Source of the DNA: Thermoplasmata archaeon
Lineage (GTDB): Archaea; Thermoplasmatota; Thermoplasmata; Methanomassiliicoccales; Methanomethylophilaceae
Assembly: GCA_015063125.1 (NCBI GenBank)
Contig: SUTB01000002.1
Span: forward strand, 152,720 to 216,719
DNA: 64,000 nucleotides
Direction: 5' to 3'
In this document: positions 43,728 to 52,215 of the stretch, one piece after another
Numbering within the stretch: the first letter of the stretch is position 1
How the letters are laid out: each line of letters starts with the position of its first letter
Notes under the pieces: generated by a model
What the model was told of the DNA's origin: nothing
The model's input: the letters and a program-made list of their open reading frames with translations, nothing else
Database searches by the model: none
Position numbers and translations under genes: made by a program

Positions 43728-44615
43728 ATGACCAAGCTCATACTAGGTAAGGACGTATCGGCTGAGATCTACGCCGAGCTCAGGCAGAGGATAGAGGCCC
43801 TGAAGTCTAGGGGAGTCGTCCCTGGATTAGCCGTCGTCCTCGTCGGTGACGATCCTGCTTCCCAGGTCTATGTCAGGAAGAAGGGGGAGATGTGCGAGGA
43901 GCTTGGCATGAAATCCGTCACGGTCCGTATGCCTGCGGATACCACGCAGGAGCAGCTCATGGCCAAGGTGGATGAGCTCAACAATGATCCGTCCATACAC
44001 GGTTTCTTGGTGCAGCTGCCGCTGCCGTCCCATCTCGATGAGGAAATGGTCATCAACGCGATCGACCCGAAGAAGGACGTGGATTGCTTCCACCCCAGCA
44101 ATGTCGGCCGTGTTCTGATAGGCGATCCGGATTTCCTTCCAGCGACACCTGCAGGTGTCCAGCAGATGCTGATCAGGTCGAAGATCGATACCTCAGGAAA
44201 GCATGTCGTAGTGGTCGGCCGCAGCAATATCGTGGGGAAACCGATGGCCGCCATGATGGTCCAGAAGGGCATAGGAGCGGACTCCACCGTGACCGTAGTG
44301 CATTCGCGCACGAAGGATCTGGCCGCCATCACCAGGCAGGCCGATATATTGATAGTTGCAATCGGCAAGCCCCGTTTCATCACGGCCGATATGGTCAAGG
44401 AAGGCGCCGTGGTGATAGATGTGGGCACCAACAGGATCGATGATCCCACCCACCCGAAGGGAAGCAGGCTCGTGGGGGACGTGGATTTCGACAACGTGAA
44501 AGAGAAGACATCGGCGATATCGCCCGTACCCGGAGGGGTGGGCCCGATGACAATTTGTATGCTCATGGCCAACGCAGTAAAGGCGGCTGAGAAGGTCTCG
44601 GAAGTGAAACAATGA
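43728..44615 (+). CDS. folD: Methylenetetrahydrofolate dehydrogenase / cyclohydrolase FolD
   Basis: A 295-residue bifunctional enzyme that interconverts methylene-, methenyl- and 10-formyl-tetrahydrofolate. YVRKKGEMCEELGM carries the catalytic Lys, HGFLVQLPLPSH the family motif, and VVGRSNIVGKPMAAMM the NADP site, followed by PVPGGVGPMTICML. Methanomassiliicoccales lack the tetrahydromethanopterin C1 branch, so FolD provides one-carbon units for PurH and thymidylate or methionine. An in-frame GTG at 43719 is an alternative start. The kptA gene overlaps its 3' end by four bases. Confidence 0.95.
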   Translation: MTKLILGKDVSAEIYAELRQRIEALKSRGVVPGLAVVLVGDDPASQVYVRKKGEMCEELGMKSVTVRMPADTTQEQLMAKVDELNNDPSIHGFLVQLPLPSHLDEEMVINAIDPKKDVDCFHPSNVGRVLIGDPDFLPATPAGVQQMLIRSKIDTSGKHVVVVGRSNIVGKPMAAMMVQKGIGADSTVTVVHSRTKDLAAITRQADILIVAIGKPRFITADMVKEGAVVIDVGTNRIDDPTHPKGSRLVGDVDFDNVKEKTSAISPVPGGVGPMTICMLMANAVKAAEKVSEVKQ

Positions 44616-45271
44616 TAAGAGAATGCGAGGAGCACGGATATTTCCGTAACGAACGCTGCCCGTATTGCGGGGAGGAAGGAAAGTTCATCATGTCCGATTA
44701 TGAGGTCGAGAAGATCGGCCGCACGCTGGCGGGCATCCTGAGGCACGGCAAGTACAACCTTAGGATGGACGATCAGGGATATGTCTCCACACGCGACGTG
44801 CTGGACAAGATCAAGGACCTCTACCCGCGTATGAATTGGCTGAGGATAAGGCACCTTGAATCCCTGGTCGACACCGACCCCAAGGGAAGGTACAACATCT
44901 CGGCAGGGAAGATCCGGGCCACATACGGCCACACGATCGACCTGGACATCAGGTTGGACTGCGAGAACATACCCGAGGAGCTGTTCTACCCCACCAACGA
45001 GGAAGAGGTTCAGGACCTCTTGGACAACGGTATCGTGCCCGGAGACCGTTCGATGGTCCACCTGTCCAGGACATTCCAGGACGCTATGCGTGCTGGACTC
45101 GTCCACACAGAGGACCCCATAATCCTGGGAATCGACACGGACATCTGCATGGAAATGGGATCCGACATAGGCAAGGCCGCACGCACGGTCTACCTCTGCA
45201 GGTCGGTGCCCCCGGAGGCTGTGTTCGTCGCAGATCCCGATGATTACGAGACCGGCGAGGACGAGGAGTGA
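44612..45271 (+). CDS. kptA: RNA 2'-phosphotransferase KptA with N-terminal zinc motif
   Basis: A 219-residue Tpt1/KptA enzyme, which removes a 2'-phosphate from RNA using NAD. KIGRTLAGILRHGKYNL starts the catalytic region; the core RxxxGHT-like segment is RATYGHTID and the NAD site includes VHLSRTFQDAM. Before it, residues about 5-23 hold a Cys/His zinc motif (CEEHGYFRNERCPYCGEEG) that bacterial KptA proteins lack. In archaea the natural substrate is uncertain. It is co-transcribed with folD and the methanogenesis marker gene. Confidence 0.88.
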   Translation: MIRECEEHGYFRNERCPYCGEEGKFIMSDYEVEKIGRTLAGILRHGKYNLRMDDQGYVSTRDVLDKIKDLYPRMNWLRIRHLESLVDTDPKGRYNISAGKIRATYGHTIDLDIRLDCENIPEELFYPTNEEEVQDLLDNGIVPGDRSMVHLSRTFQDAMRAGLVHTEDPIILGIDTDICMEMGSDIGKAARTVYLCRSVPPEAVFVADPDDYETGEDEE

Positions 45272-46230
45272 ATCGGATGGTCCAGATACTCACCCCCGAT
45301 GAGGTTCAGGCTAAGAGCGGCAGGATGTTCTGCAAGCAGTTCCTCACCATGGTCGATGAGAAGAACGGGAAGGTCCAGATCATAGAGAACTGCTCCTCCG
45401 TCGGTCCAGCGGAATGGGACGTCGTCAACAGGCGCCGTTCAGGAGGTGTGATCACATCGGTCGATCTGAAGTCGACGATGATCATCACTAACACAAGGAT
45501 CGGGGAGAGCGAGATCAGCCTTGGCCCCGCATCCGCCAAGCTGGGTGCGCAGGGAATCAAGGCAGTGAAGATCGAGGGAGACGAGGTACGCACCACATGG
45601 TACGGCATGGCAGGAGCATCCGTCGGTGTCGGTGCATGTCTTCCGGCATGCCCCGACGTCATCCGTACGGAGTATCCGGACGATTTCAAGATGGGAGGCG
45701 CCCACACATGCCATGTGGATATCATCACGCCCAAGCTGGTCCGTGTGATCATCGGTATCGACGACACGGACACCAAGGAGAAGGGCGCTACATGGGTGGC
45801 CGGCCTCAAGCTGGGAACCCAGTGCCCTATAGGCAAGTTCATCGAGCACAAGATCGTGCAGCTCAACCCGGACGCCCCCAATAAGACTACCAACTGCTGC
45901 GGTACGGCCATATCGTTCGCTGTGGCGGAGAAGGACATCCCAGCGTTGATCGAGTATGCAGTCGATTTCCTGAAGAAGGAATCCTATTCCGATGATGCGG
46001 TCATGACAGTCTTCCAGGGACTGGAGATCCCCAAGGGCCTGTCCGATTTCGGCTGGAGCTGCAAGACGGTCCTCTACAAACCGGAGGATGCCGTCAAGGT
46101 GGCCGAGGAGAACGGGGTCCAGATCATCTCGCTGAAAGGCAGCCTCAAGGGTGCCATCGGTGCCGTGGGTGCAGTCGGATGCTTCGATATGGGATTGAAG
46201 TCCGCAGGCATCCCGCAGGATTTCGAGTGA
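45268..46230 (+). CDS. Methanogenesis marker protein 11
   Basis: A 320-residue protein matching the family called methanogenesis marker 11: an N-terminal part with LTPDEVQAKSGRMFCKQFLTMVDEKNGKVQ, a Cys-containing VGVGACLPACPDV segment and the IIGIDDTDTKEKGATW motif that it shares with TiaS-like nucleotide-binding proteins. The family is confined to methanogens and has no proven role. The start overlaps the kptA stop by four bases. This gene is one of the strongest pointers to a methanogen in the window. Confidence 0.85.
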   Translation: MNRMVQILTPDEVQAKSGRMFCKQFLTMVDEKNGKVQIIENCSSVGPAEWDVVNRRRSGGVITSVDLKSTMIITNTRIGESEISLGPASAKLGAQGIKAVKIEGDEVRTTWYGMAGASVGVGACLPACPDVIRTEYPDDFKMGGAHTCHVDIITPKLVRVIIGIDDTDTKEKGATWVAGLKLGTQCPIGKFIEHKIVQLNPDAPNKTTNCCGTAISFAVAEKDIPALIEYAVDFLKKESYSDDAVMTVFQGLEIPKGLSDFGWSCKTVLYKPEDAVKVAEENGVQIISLKGSLKGAIGAVGAVGCFDMGLKSAGIPQDFE

Positions 46231-46234
46231 TCAG

Positions 46235-47014
46235 ATGTCGCTCTTCCGCAAGATGGCGAACCCGGCCTACAAGCCTTACGAGGCAGAGCTGGAGAAGGAA
46301 GTCAGAGCGGGAGGCATCCCTGAGCATGTGGCCATCATAATGGACGGTAACCGCAGGTACGCCAGGGAGGTCATGGGCGAGGAAGCCAGCCAAGGTCATG
46401 TCAAAGGCAAGGATAAGTTCGAGGAGGTCACCCGCTGGTGCCTCGATCTGGGAGTGAAATACCTCACGGTATACGCATTCTCGGTGGAGAACTTCTCAAG
46501 AAGCCAGGAGGAGGTCGATATGCTCATGGATCTCATAAGCAGCGCCCTCACCGAACTGGCTGACAGCGAGGAGGTCCAGAGGTACAGGCCCTGCATAAGG
46601 GTCATCGGAGACCGTTCGATCATCCCCGAGAATCTGTACAAGGCAGTCGAGTACGCGGAGAACAAGACCAAGGATTACGACGGCTGCTGTCTGAGCATCG
46701 CCATAGCATACGGCGGCAGACAGGAGATAGTGGGAGCCGTGCGTGAGATATCGAGGAAGGTCAAGGAAGGCGAGATCGATATCGACGACATCAACGAGGA
46801 GATGCTGTCAGACCATCTCTCCACCAAGGAGATCCCGGATCCAGATCTGGTCCTCCGCACATCCGGAGAGGTAAGGGTATCCAACTTCCTTCTCTGGCAG
46901 ATCGCTTACTCCGAATTGTACTTCACAGACGTCTACTGGCCCGGATTCAGGCGCATAGACCTTCTCAGGGCCATCAGGACATATCAGCAAAGGAAGAGGC
47001 GGTACGGAGCATGA
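46235..47014 (+). CDS. uppS: cis-Prenyltransferase (undecaprenyl-diphosphate synthase family)
   Basis: A 259-residue enzyme that elongates isoprenyl diphosphates in cis to make the dolichol-like carrier for glycans. IIMDGNRRYARE holds the catalytic Asp and RR pair, VKYLTVYAFSVENFSR follows, and PDLVLRTSGEVRVSNFLLWQ with SELYFTDVYWPGF closes the active site. Length is normal. It is four bases behind marker 11 and its stop overlaps the radical SAM gene by four bases. Confidence 0.95.
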   Translation: MSLFRKMANPAYKPYEAELEKEVRAGGIPEHVAIIMDGNRRYAREVMGEEASQGHVKGKDKFEEVTRWCLDLGVKYLTVYAFSVENFSRSQEEVDMLMDLISSALTELADSEEVQRYRPCIRVIGDRSIIPENLYKAVEYAENKTKDYDGCCLSIAIAYGGRQEIVGAVREISRKVKEGEIDIDDINEEMLSDHLSTKEIPDPDLVLRTSGEVRVSNFLLWQIAYSELYFTDVYWPGFRRIDLLRAIRTYQQRKRRYGA

Positions 47015-48735
47015 GGTCGGACATAATCTTCATGCACGCCCCTTCAGTATACGATTTCCGCAAGAAGCCCATATTCTACGGGCCGGTCAGCGATGTCATC
47101 CCGTCATCGCCGGTATTCGAGATGTACCCTATCGGGTTCATGACGATATCCTCCCATCTGGAGGCGGCAGGTTTCAAGACCAGGATCGTCAACATAGCCG
47201 TCCAGATGCTCCAGAGCGATAAGTTCGACGTGGAGAAGAGGATCAGCAAGCTCAACGCCAAGGTCTTCGCCATAGATCTGCATTGGATGCCACATGCCCA
47301 TGGAGCCATCGAGCTGGCCAAGATCGTGAAGAAGTACCATCCCGACGCCCTGGTGGAGTTCGGAGGGCTGACCTCCTCATACTTCCACAGGGAGCTCATC
47401 GAGCGTCCGGAGATAGACCTGGTCATGAGAGGGGACACCACCGAGGTGCCCACAGTCATGATGATGGAGGCCCTGGAGAAGGGCACGGACCTGTCTGAAG
47501 TCCCGAATCTGACCTGGAAGGACAAGGACGGACACGTCCACGAGAACGGGATAACATACTCCCTGACCAGCCTGGACGAGATCAGGTTCGACTACGGGAC
47601 CATGATCAAGTGCGTCATGCGCAACATGGACATCAACGGCGCATTGCCATGGTACGGATGGGACAAGCTACCGCTCACATCGGTGTTCACCGTCAGGGGA
47701 TGCTCCATAAACTGCGCCGAGTGCGGGGGATCCCATCATGCGAACGGCAGGGTCGTCTGCAGGAAGGCACCCGCCTTCAGGAGCCCCGAGAAGCTGGCCG
47801 AGGACATGGACCTTATCCAATCCTATCTGGACACGCCGATATTCATAGTGGGCGACCTGAGGCAGCAGAGCATGGACTATGCCGACAGGTTCCTGGCGGC
47901 CTGCAAGGAGAGGCGCATCAAGAATCACGTGGTCGTTGAGCTCTTCAACGGTGCGACGCCGGACTACTTCAGGAAGATCGATCAGACCTTCGAGGGAGGA
48001 TGGTCTATTGAATTCTCCCCGGATTCCCACGACGAGAAGGTCCGTTTCGCTCTCGGGAAGGGATACACCAACGAATCCATAGAGAAGACGATCCCTGCGG
48101 CATTCCGCAACGGATGCAGCAGATTCGACCTGTTCTACATGAACGGACTGCCCTATCAGGACAGGGAATCGGCCCTCTACAGCGTCCAGGCCTCGGAGAG
48201 GCTGTGGGCATCGGTCAACAGGGACGACGGCCTTTTCATCTACAACGCGCCGTTCGCACCCTTCGTCGATCCCGGCAGCAGGATCTTCGAGGAGCCCGAC
48301 AAATGGGGATACACCCTCAGGGCACGCACCCTCGAGGACCATAGGAAGCTTCTGGACAACCCCTCGTGGAAGCATGTCCTGTCCTATGAGACCAAGTGGA
48401 TGACAAGGGATGATGTCGCCGAGGTATCTTACGATGCGGCCCTTGTGCTGGCGCAGAAGGAGTTCGAGGCAGGCCGTACCAGTGAGGCGATGTACAAGGA
48501 CCGCTGCATGAGGACCGAGTTCGCAAGGGAGCTCATGCACAAGGTCGACGACATAATGAAGATTCAGGATCTGGAGGAGAGGGAGGCCAGGCTTTGGGAG
48601 ACCAAGGACGAGGGTACCCGCATGATGAACTCCACCATCGCCAACAAGAAGGATCTGGACTGGGATGCCGGCTCCATATGGTCCAACGCACCCCGCGTAG
48701 GGTTCGGTCTTTTCAAATCGCTGATCAGGAAATGA
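47011..48735 (+). CDS. B12-binding radical SAM protein, Ta0216-like family
   Basis: A 574-residue enzyme with an N-terminal cobalamin-binding-like domain (residues about 1-170: YPIGFMTISSHLEAAGF, LVEFGGLTSSYFH) and a radical SAM core with cysteines 231, 235 and 238 (CSINCAEC). The C-terminal 150 residues are helical. It resembles the Ta0216 family of Thermoplasmata and methanogens, whose reaction is unknown; methyl transfer to an unactivated carbon or ring chemistry is typical of the class. It closes an operon that begins with folD and faces proC convergently. Confidence 0.85.
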   Translation: MRSDIIFMHAPSVYDFRKKPIFYGPVSDVIPSSPVFEMYPIGFMTISSHLEAAGFKTRIVNIAVQMLQSDKFDVEKRISKLNAKVFAIDLHWMPHAHGAIELAKIVKKYHPDALVEFGGLTSSYFHRELIERPEIDLVMRGDTTEVPTVMMMEALEKGTDLSEVPNLTWKDKDGHVHENGITYSLTSLDEIRFDYGTMIKCVMRNMDINGALPWYGWDKLPLTSVFTVRGCSINCAECGGSHHANGRVVCRKAPAFRSPEKLAEDMDLIQSYLDTPIFIVGDLRQQSMDYADRFLAACKERRIKNHVVVELFNGATPDYFRKIDQTFEGGWSIEFSPDSHDEKVRFALGKGYTNESIEKTIPAAFRNGCSRFDLFYMNGLPYQDRESALYSVQASERLWASVNRDDGLFIYNAPFAPFVDPGSRIFEEPDKWGYTLRARTLEDHRKLLDNPSWKHVLSYETKWMTRDDVAEVSYDAALVLAQKEFEAGRTSEAMYKDRCMRTEFARELMHKVDDIMKIQDLEEREARLWETKDEGTRMMNSTIANKKDLDWDAGSIWSNAPRVGFGLFKSLIRK

Positions 48736-48745
48736 TCGGTATCGA

Positions 48746-49552
48746 TCATTCCTTGCTCATCTCGCGGGACCTCTCTATGGTCCCGTCAACGGCATTGGAC
48801 ATGGCTGAACGCATGCCCATGTCCTCGAGGATCTTGACACCGACGATAGTGGTTCCTCCGGGGGAGCATACCTCGTCCCTCAGCTAATCGGGGTGCTTAC
48901 CGGTCTCGAGGACCATCTTCGCCGCTCCGAGCATCGATTGTGAGGCCAATTTGACAGCCTGCTCGCGTGTAAGGCCGTTAAGCACTCCTGCATCCGCTAT
49001 AGCGTCAATTACCATGTAGAAGAACGCAGGCGAGCTTCCGGCGACACCGGTCACGGCATCCATCTGCGATTCGGGTACCTCGACGGCCAAACCGACGGAA
49101 GAGAGTATCCTAGCTATCTCCGCCTTCTCATTAGAGGTCATCGAGGAGTCGCAGGTATAGCCCATAGCACCCTCTAGTACCATGCAGCAATGATTGGGCA
49201 TAACCCTAACTATCTTTGCATCTGGCACATAGGATTTTATCTTGTCGATAGAGAGTCCGGCGACGATGCTGAGGAGAATCTTGCCCTTGCCGATCGCGAC
49301 ACCCTCGTTCTTGAAAAGTCCCTCCACGTTCTTGGGTTTCACCGCAAGGACGATGAGATCGGCCTCGCCGACCATATCCGACGCCTTCTCGAAGACTTTG
49401 ACCCCGTACTGCGACGAAATATGGTCCCTAGTCTTCTTCGACGGTGCGCAGGCTACGATGCCTTCCGCGGGGAAAACACCCTTCGAGATCAACCCTCCGA
49501 TGAGGGCCTCCGCCATCTTTCCTGCGCCGATGAAACCTATGTTTGCGGACAT
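48746..49552 (-). CDS. proC: Pyrroline-5-carboxylate reductase with in-frame amber codon
   Basis: A 268-residue enzyme (if the amber is read through) that reduces pyrroline-5-carboxylate to proline. IGFIGAGKMAEALIGGL binds NADP and VTGVAGSSPAFFYM is the family motif. After GKHPD comes TAG (48886-48884), then LRDEVCSPGGTTIVGVKILE and on to a TGA at 48748. The downstream part aligns exactly with the conserved C-terminal substrate helix of ProC (HPGxLKDxVCSPGGTT), so the TAG stands for one residue, position 223, likely pyrrolysine. Without read-through the protein lacks its last 45 conserved residues. Confidence 0.9.
48884..48886 (-). other. In-frame TAG codon in proC (probable pyrrolysine)
   Basis: The minus-strand triplet at 48886-48884 is TAG, flanked on both sides by sequence coding for conserved ProC residues in the same frame. 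No TAG serves as stop codon in any gene checked in this window, fitting a genome that inserts pyrrolysine at amber codons. Confidence 0.85.
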
Positions 49553-49611
49553 GAGGTCAATATCATCCATCCAGTACTAAAAAATTGGTCAAAACGTCCT
49601 AACTCGGCCTC

Positions 49612-49619
49612 TTTATAAG
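49612..49619 (+). promoter_or_regulatory. TATA box of the fpo operon
   Basis: TTTATAAG lies about 28 bases before the expected start near 49640. An 8-bp inverted repeat, GGCCTCTT (49606-49613) and AAGAGGCC (49660-49667), brackets the promoter and the ribosome-binding site. Confidence 0.55.
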
Positions 49620-49668
49620 AACGCGGGCGTGCTTATCTTTATGTACTAACAATGAATCCAAGAGGCCA

Positions 49669-50031
49669 ATGTTACTAATTATGTACTACATGCCGTTGGC
49701 CTTCGTAGCGCTACTAACGTTAGCTTTCGGGCCATTAGCATGGTTGGTATCTAGGTTCTTAAGGCCTGAGAAACCCACTGAGTGGATGGAACAGACCTAC
49801 GAATGTGGTTCCGAACCCATCGGAGATGCCCACGTGCAGTTCAGATTCCAGTACTACACGTTCGCTCTGATCTTCGTCGTGTTTGACCTGGTGGCAACAT
49901 TCCTGCTCATGTGGGCAATCGCATTCGCAGGCCTTTCTGCCACAGCCCAGCTGATGATGATCATCTTCTTCGGTATCATGGTTCTCGGAGTCGCGTACTC
50001 TCTGAAAAAGGAGGCAGAAGTATGGATATGA
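49669..50031 (+). CDS. fpoA: F420H2 dehydrogenase-like complex subunit FpoA
   Basis: A 120-residue membrane subunit equivalent to NuoA of complex I, with three membrane helices. The YECGSEPIGDAHVQFRFQYY loop holds the conserved Cys and the FALIFVVFDLVATFLL helix the conserved Asp/Glu-region residues. It opens a twelve-gene operon. Its stop overlaps the fpoB start region. Confidence 0.95.
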   Translation: MLLIMYYMPLAFVALLTLAFGPLAWLVSRFLRPEKPTEWMEQTYECGSEPIGDAHVQFRFQYYTFALIFVVFDLVATFLLMWAIAFAGLSATAQLMMIIFFGIMVLGVAYSLKKEAEVWI

Positions 50032-50585
50032 GCCTATACCCCCATGCAGTCGCAATGAGTGCTGACGAGTTCATGACATGGTCGGACGCGATCATCAACG
50101 ATCTCCTCAGCACCGGAACGAAAAAGACAGTGGACAAGTTGACAGGACCCATCTGGGCTTGGGGTATGAAGAACTCCATGCACCCTCTGCACTGGGGTCT
50201 TGCGTGCTGCGCTCTCGAGATGGCAGCGGCATCGGCACCTAGGTACGATGCGGAGCGTTACGGTATGATCTACCGTTCCTCCCCCAGGCAGACAGATATT
50301 CTCCTGGTCAACGGTTGGATCTCCAAGAAGATCCGTCCCGACCTCAGGCGTCTCTACGAGATGATTCCGAACCCCAAGTGGGTCGTAGCCATGGGAGAGT
50401 GCGCCATCTCTGGAGGACCCTGGTACGACTCCTACAACTGCGTACAGGGACTTGACCAGATCGTCCCCGTCGACGTGTACATCCCCGGATGTCCTGCACG
50501 TCCCGACGCGATGATCGACGGTTTCATGCTCCTTCAGAAGAAGATCGAGAACTACTTCCGCAGAGGAAACTTCATGGAGGACTGA
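50022..50585 (+). CDS. fpoB: FpoB, cluster N2 subunit
   Basis: A 187-residue homologue of NuoB, which binds the last iron-sulfur cluster (N2) before the quinone-like carrier. The cluster ligands are Cys62, Cys63, Cys127 and Cys157 (ACCALEM, GECAIS, PGCPARPDA). The ATG at 50022 lies inside the end of fpoA and has GGAGG eight bases upstream; a second ATG six bases later is possible. Confidence 0.95.
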   Translation: MDMSLYPHAVAMSADEFMTWSDAIINDLLSTGTKKTVDKLTGPIWAWGMKNSMHPLHWGLACCALEMAAASAPRYDAERYGMIYRSSPRQTDILLVNGWISKKIRPDLRRLYEMIPNPKWVVAMGECAISGGPWYDSYNCVQGLDQIVPVDVYIPGCPARPDAMIDGFMLLQKKIENYFRRGNFMED

Positions 50586-50587
50586 GG

Positions 50588-51052
50588 ATGGCGGAAGTTT
50601 ATCAGAGTCCTTCTGTCGATGAGATCACATCGGCACTCAAAGCAAAGTTCCCCGACGTCGAGATCGTCGAGACAGAGGAGCGCAGGGTCAAAGCCAAGTG
50701 CCCCAGGGAGATCTCGCACGACGTCTGCAAGTTCATCCACGACAACCTGACCTTCGAGCACTGCTCGGTCGTCACAGCCGTGGACTACGTGGACCACCTC
50801 ATGGTCGTCTACCTTCTCTCCAACTACTACAACGGTGTCATGATCGACCTCAACGTCGATGTGCCCGCCGACGATCTCCACATCGCCTGTGTTACAGACA
50901 TCTGGCAGGGAGCTAACTGGCATGAGAGGGAGACCTGGGAGCTCTTCGGAATTGTCTTCGACAACCACCCGAGGCTCGAGAGGCTGCTCACACCTCAGAA
51001 CTACGAATTCTTCCCCTTCAGGAAGTCATACAAGATGAGGAGTCAGGAGTGA
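50588..51052 (+). CDS. fpoC: FpoC subunit
   Basis: A 154-residue homologue of NuoC (30-kDa subunit of complex I) in the peripheral arm. The family signature is in WHERETWELFGIVFDNHPRLERLLT. The ATG lies two bases behind the fpoB stop. Confidence 0.93.
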   Translation: MAEVYQSPSVDEITSALKAKFPDVEIVETEERRVKAKCPREISHDVCKFIHDNLTFEHCSVVTAVDYVDHLMVVYLLSNYYNGVMIDLNVDVPADDLHIACVTDIWQGANWHERETWELFGIVFDNHPRLERLLTPQNYEFFPFRKSYKMRSQE

Positions 51053-51056
51053 TACG

Positions 51057-52211
51057 ATGGCAGATTCACTTGTACCAGTTTTGGAAGCCCAAGAGAAGAT
51101 GGACACCGACAAGATGTGGGTCATCTGGGGACCTCAGCACCCGTTCTCTCACGGACTCTGGACACTCAAGCTCCAGATCGATGGAGAGTTCTGTACGGAC
51201 GCTGACCCCATAGTCGGATACCTTCACCGCGGTTGGGAGAAGGAGACCGAGAACAGGGATTACGCAAGGATCATCCCCATGACCGACCGTCTCTGCTATT
51301 GTGCATCGATGACATACTCTCACCTGTACTGTATGACAGTTGAGAAGGCGCTCGGAATCGACATCCCTGAGAAGGCAAAGTACATCAGGATCGTCGCAGA
51401 CGAGGTCTGCCGTATCCAGTCGCACCTGATGTGGCTCGCGGCGGTAGGTACCGATATGGGTAACCTGACCGTTTTCCTGTGGGCCATGAGGGAGAGGGAG
51501 TACTTCCTCGATCTCAACGTCAAGCTGTGCGGAGCCAGGATGACCACCAACTTCCCGCGTATCGGTGGAGTCAGGAACGACACCACTGAGCTGTTCGACA
51601 GGGATATCCTGAGGACAGTCAACCGTTTCGAGAAGGCAATGTGGGATATCATCTACCTGATCGACGATTCATCGGTCTTCGTATCGAGGATGAGAAAGGT
51701 CAGCTACATGACACGCGAACAGTGTGCCAACATGGGTCTCACCGGTCCCGCAATGAGGGGATGCGGTGTCGATTTCGATATCCGCCGTGACGACCCCTAT
51801 GACAATTACGATAAGGTCGACTTCGAGGTCCCTGTCCTGAACAAAGACACCAAGGTCGGAGACACGTACGACAGGTACATGATCCGTATCGAGGAGATGT
51901 TCCAGTCATGCGACATCATCAGGCAGGCAGTGAAGAAGATCGAAGCACTCGGAAAGAACGCACCCTACAGGATAAAGACCCCCACCAAGGTCCCTGCCGG
52001 AACGACATTCGGAAGGCTCGAGGACCCCCGTGGAGAATCCATCATGTACCTCGCATCCGACGGTACAGACAAGCCCTACAGGCTTAAGGTGCGCAGCCCG
52101 ATATTTACGAACGTATCATGCTCCAAGGCGATGTGTCAGGGCGTCAGGATCGCTGATGTCCCCGCTGTGCTCGCACAGATCGACATGTGCCTCGGAGAGA
52201 CAGACAGGTGA
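51057..52211 (+). CDS. fpoD: FpoD subunit
   Basis: A 384-residue homologue of NuoD (49-kDa subunit), which with FpoB forms the binding site of the membrane carrier. GPQHPFSHG near the N-terminus, the ETENRDYARIIPMTDRLCY segment and the RLEDPRGESIMYLASDG segment are family marks. The nickel ligands of hydrogenase relatives are absent, so it is not a hydrogenase large subunit. Confidence 0.95.
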   Translation: MADSLVPVLEAQEKMDTDKMWVIWGPQHPFSHGLWTLKLQIDGEFCTDADPIVGYLHRGWEKETENRDYARIIPMTDRLCYCASMTYSHLYCMTVEKALGIDIPEKAKYIRIVADEVCRIQSHLMWLAAVGTDMGNLTVFLWAMREREYFLDLNVKLCGARMTTNFPRIGGVRNDTTELFDRDILRTVNRFEKAMWDIIYLIDDSSVFVSRMRKVSYMTREQCANMGLTGPAMRGCGVDFDIRRDDPYDNYDKVDFEVPVLNKDTKVGDTYDRYMIRIEEMFQSCDIIRQAVKKIEALGKNAPYRIKTPTKVPAGTTFGRLEDPRGESIMYLASDGTDKPYRLKVRSPIFTNVSCSKAMCQGVRIADVPAVLAQIDMCLGETDR

Positions 52212-52215
52212 GAAG

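Noticed and set aside
48884-49570. proC read as a complete protein ending at the TAG
   Set aside because: The last 45 residues required by the family are encoded in the same frame after the TAG, so ending the gene there leaves a truncated enzyme and an unexplained conserved stretch.
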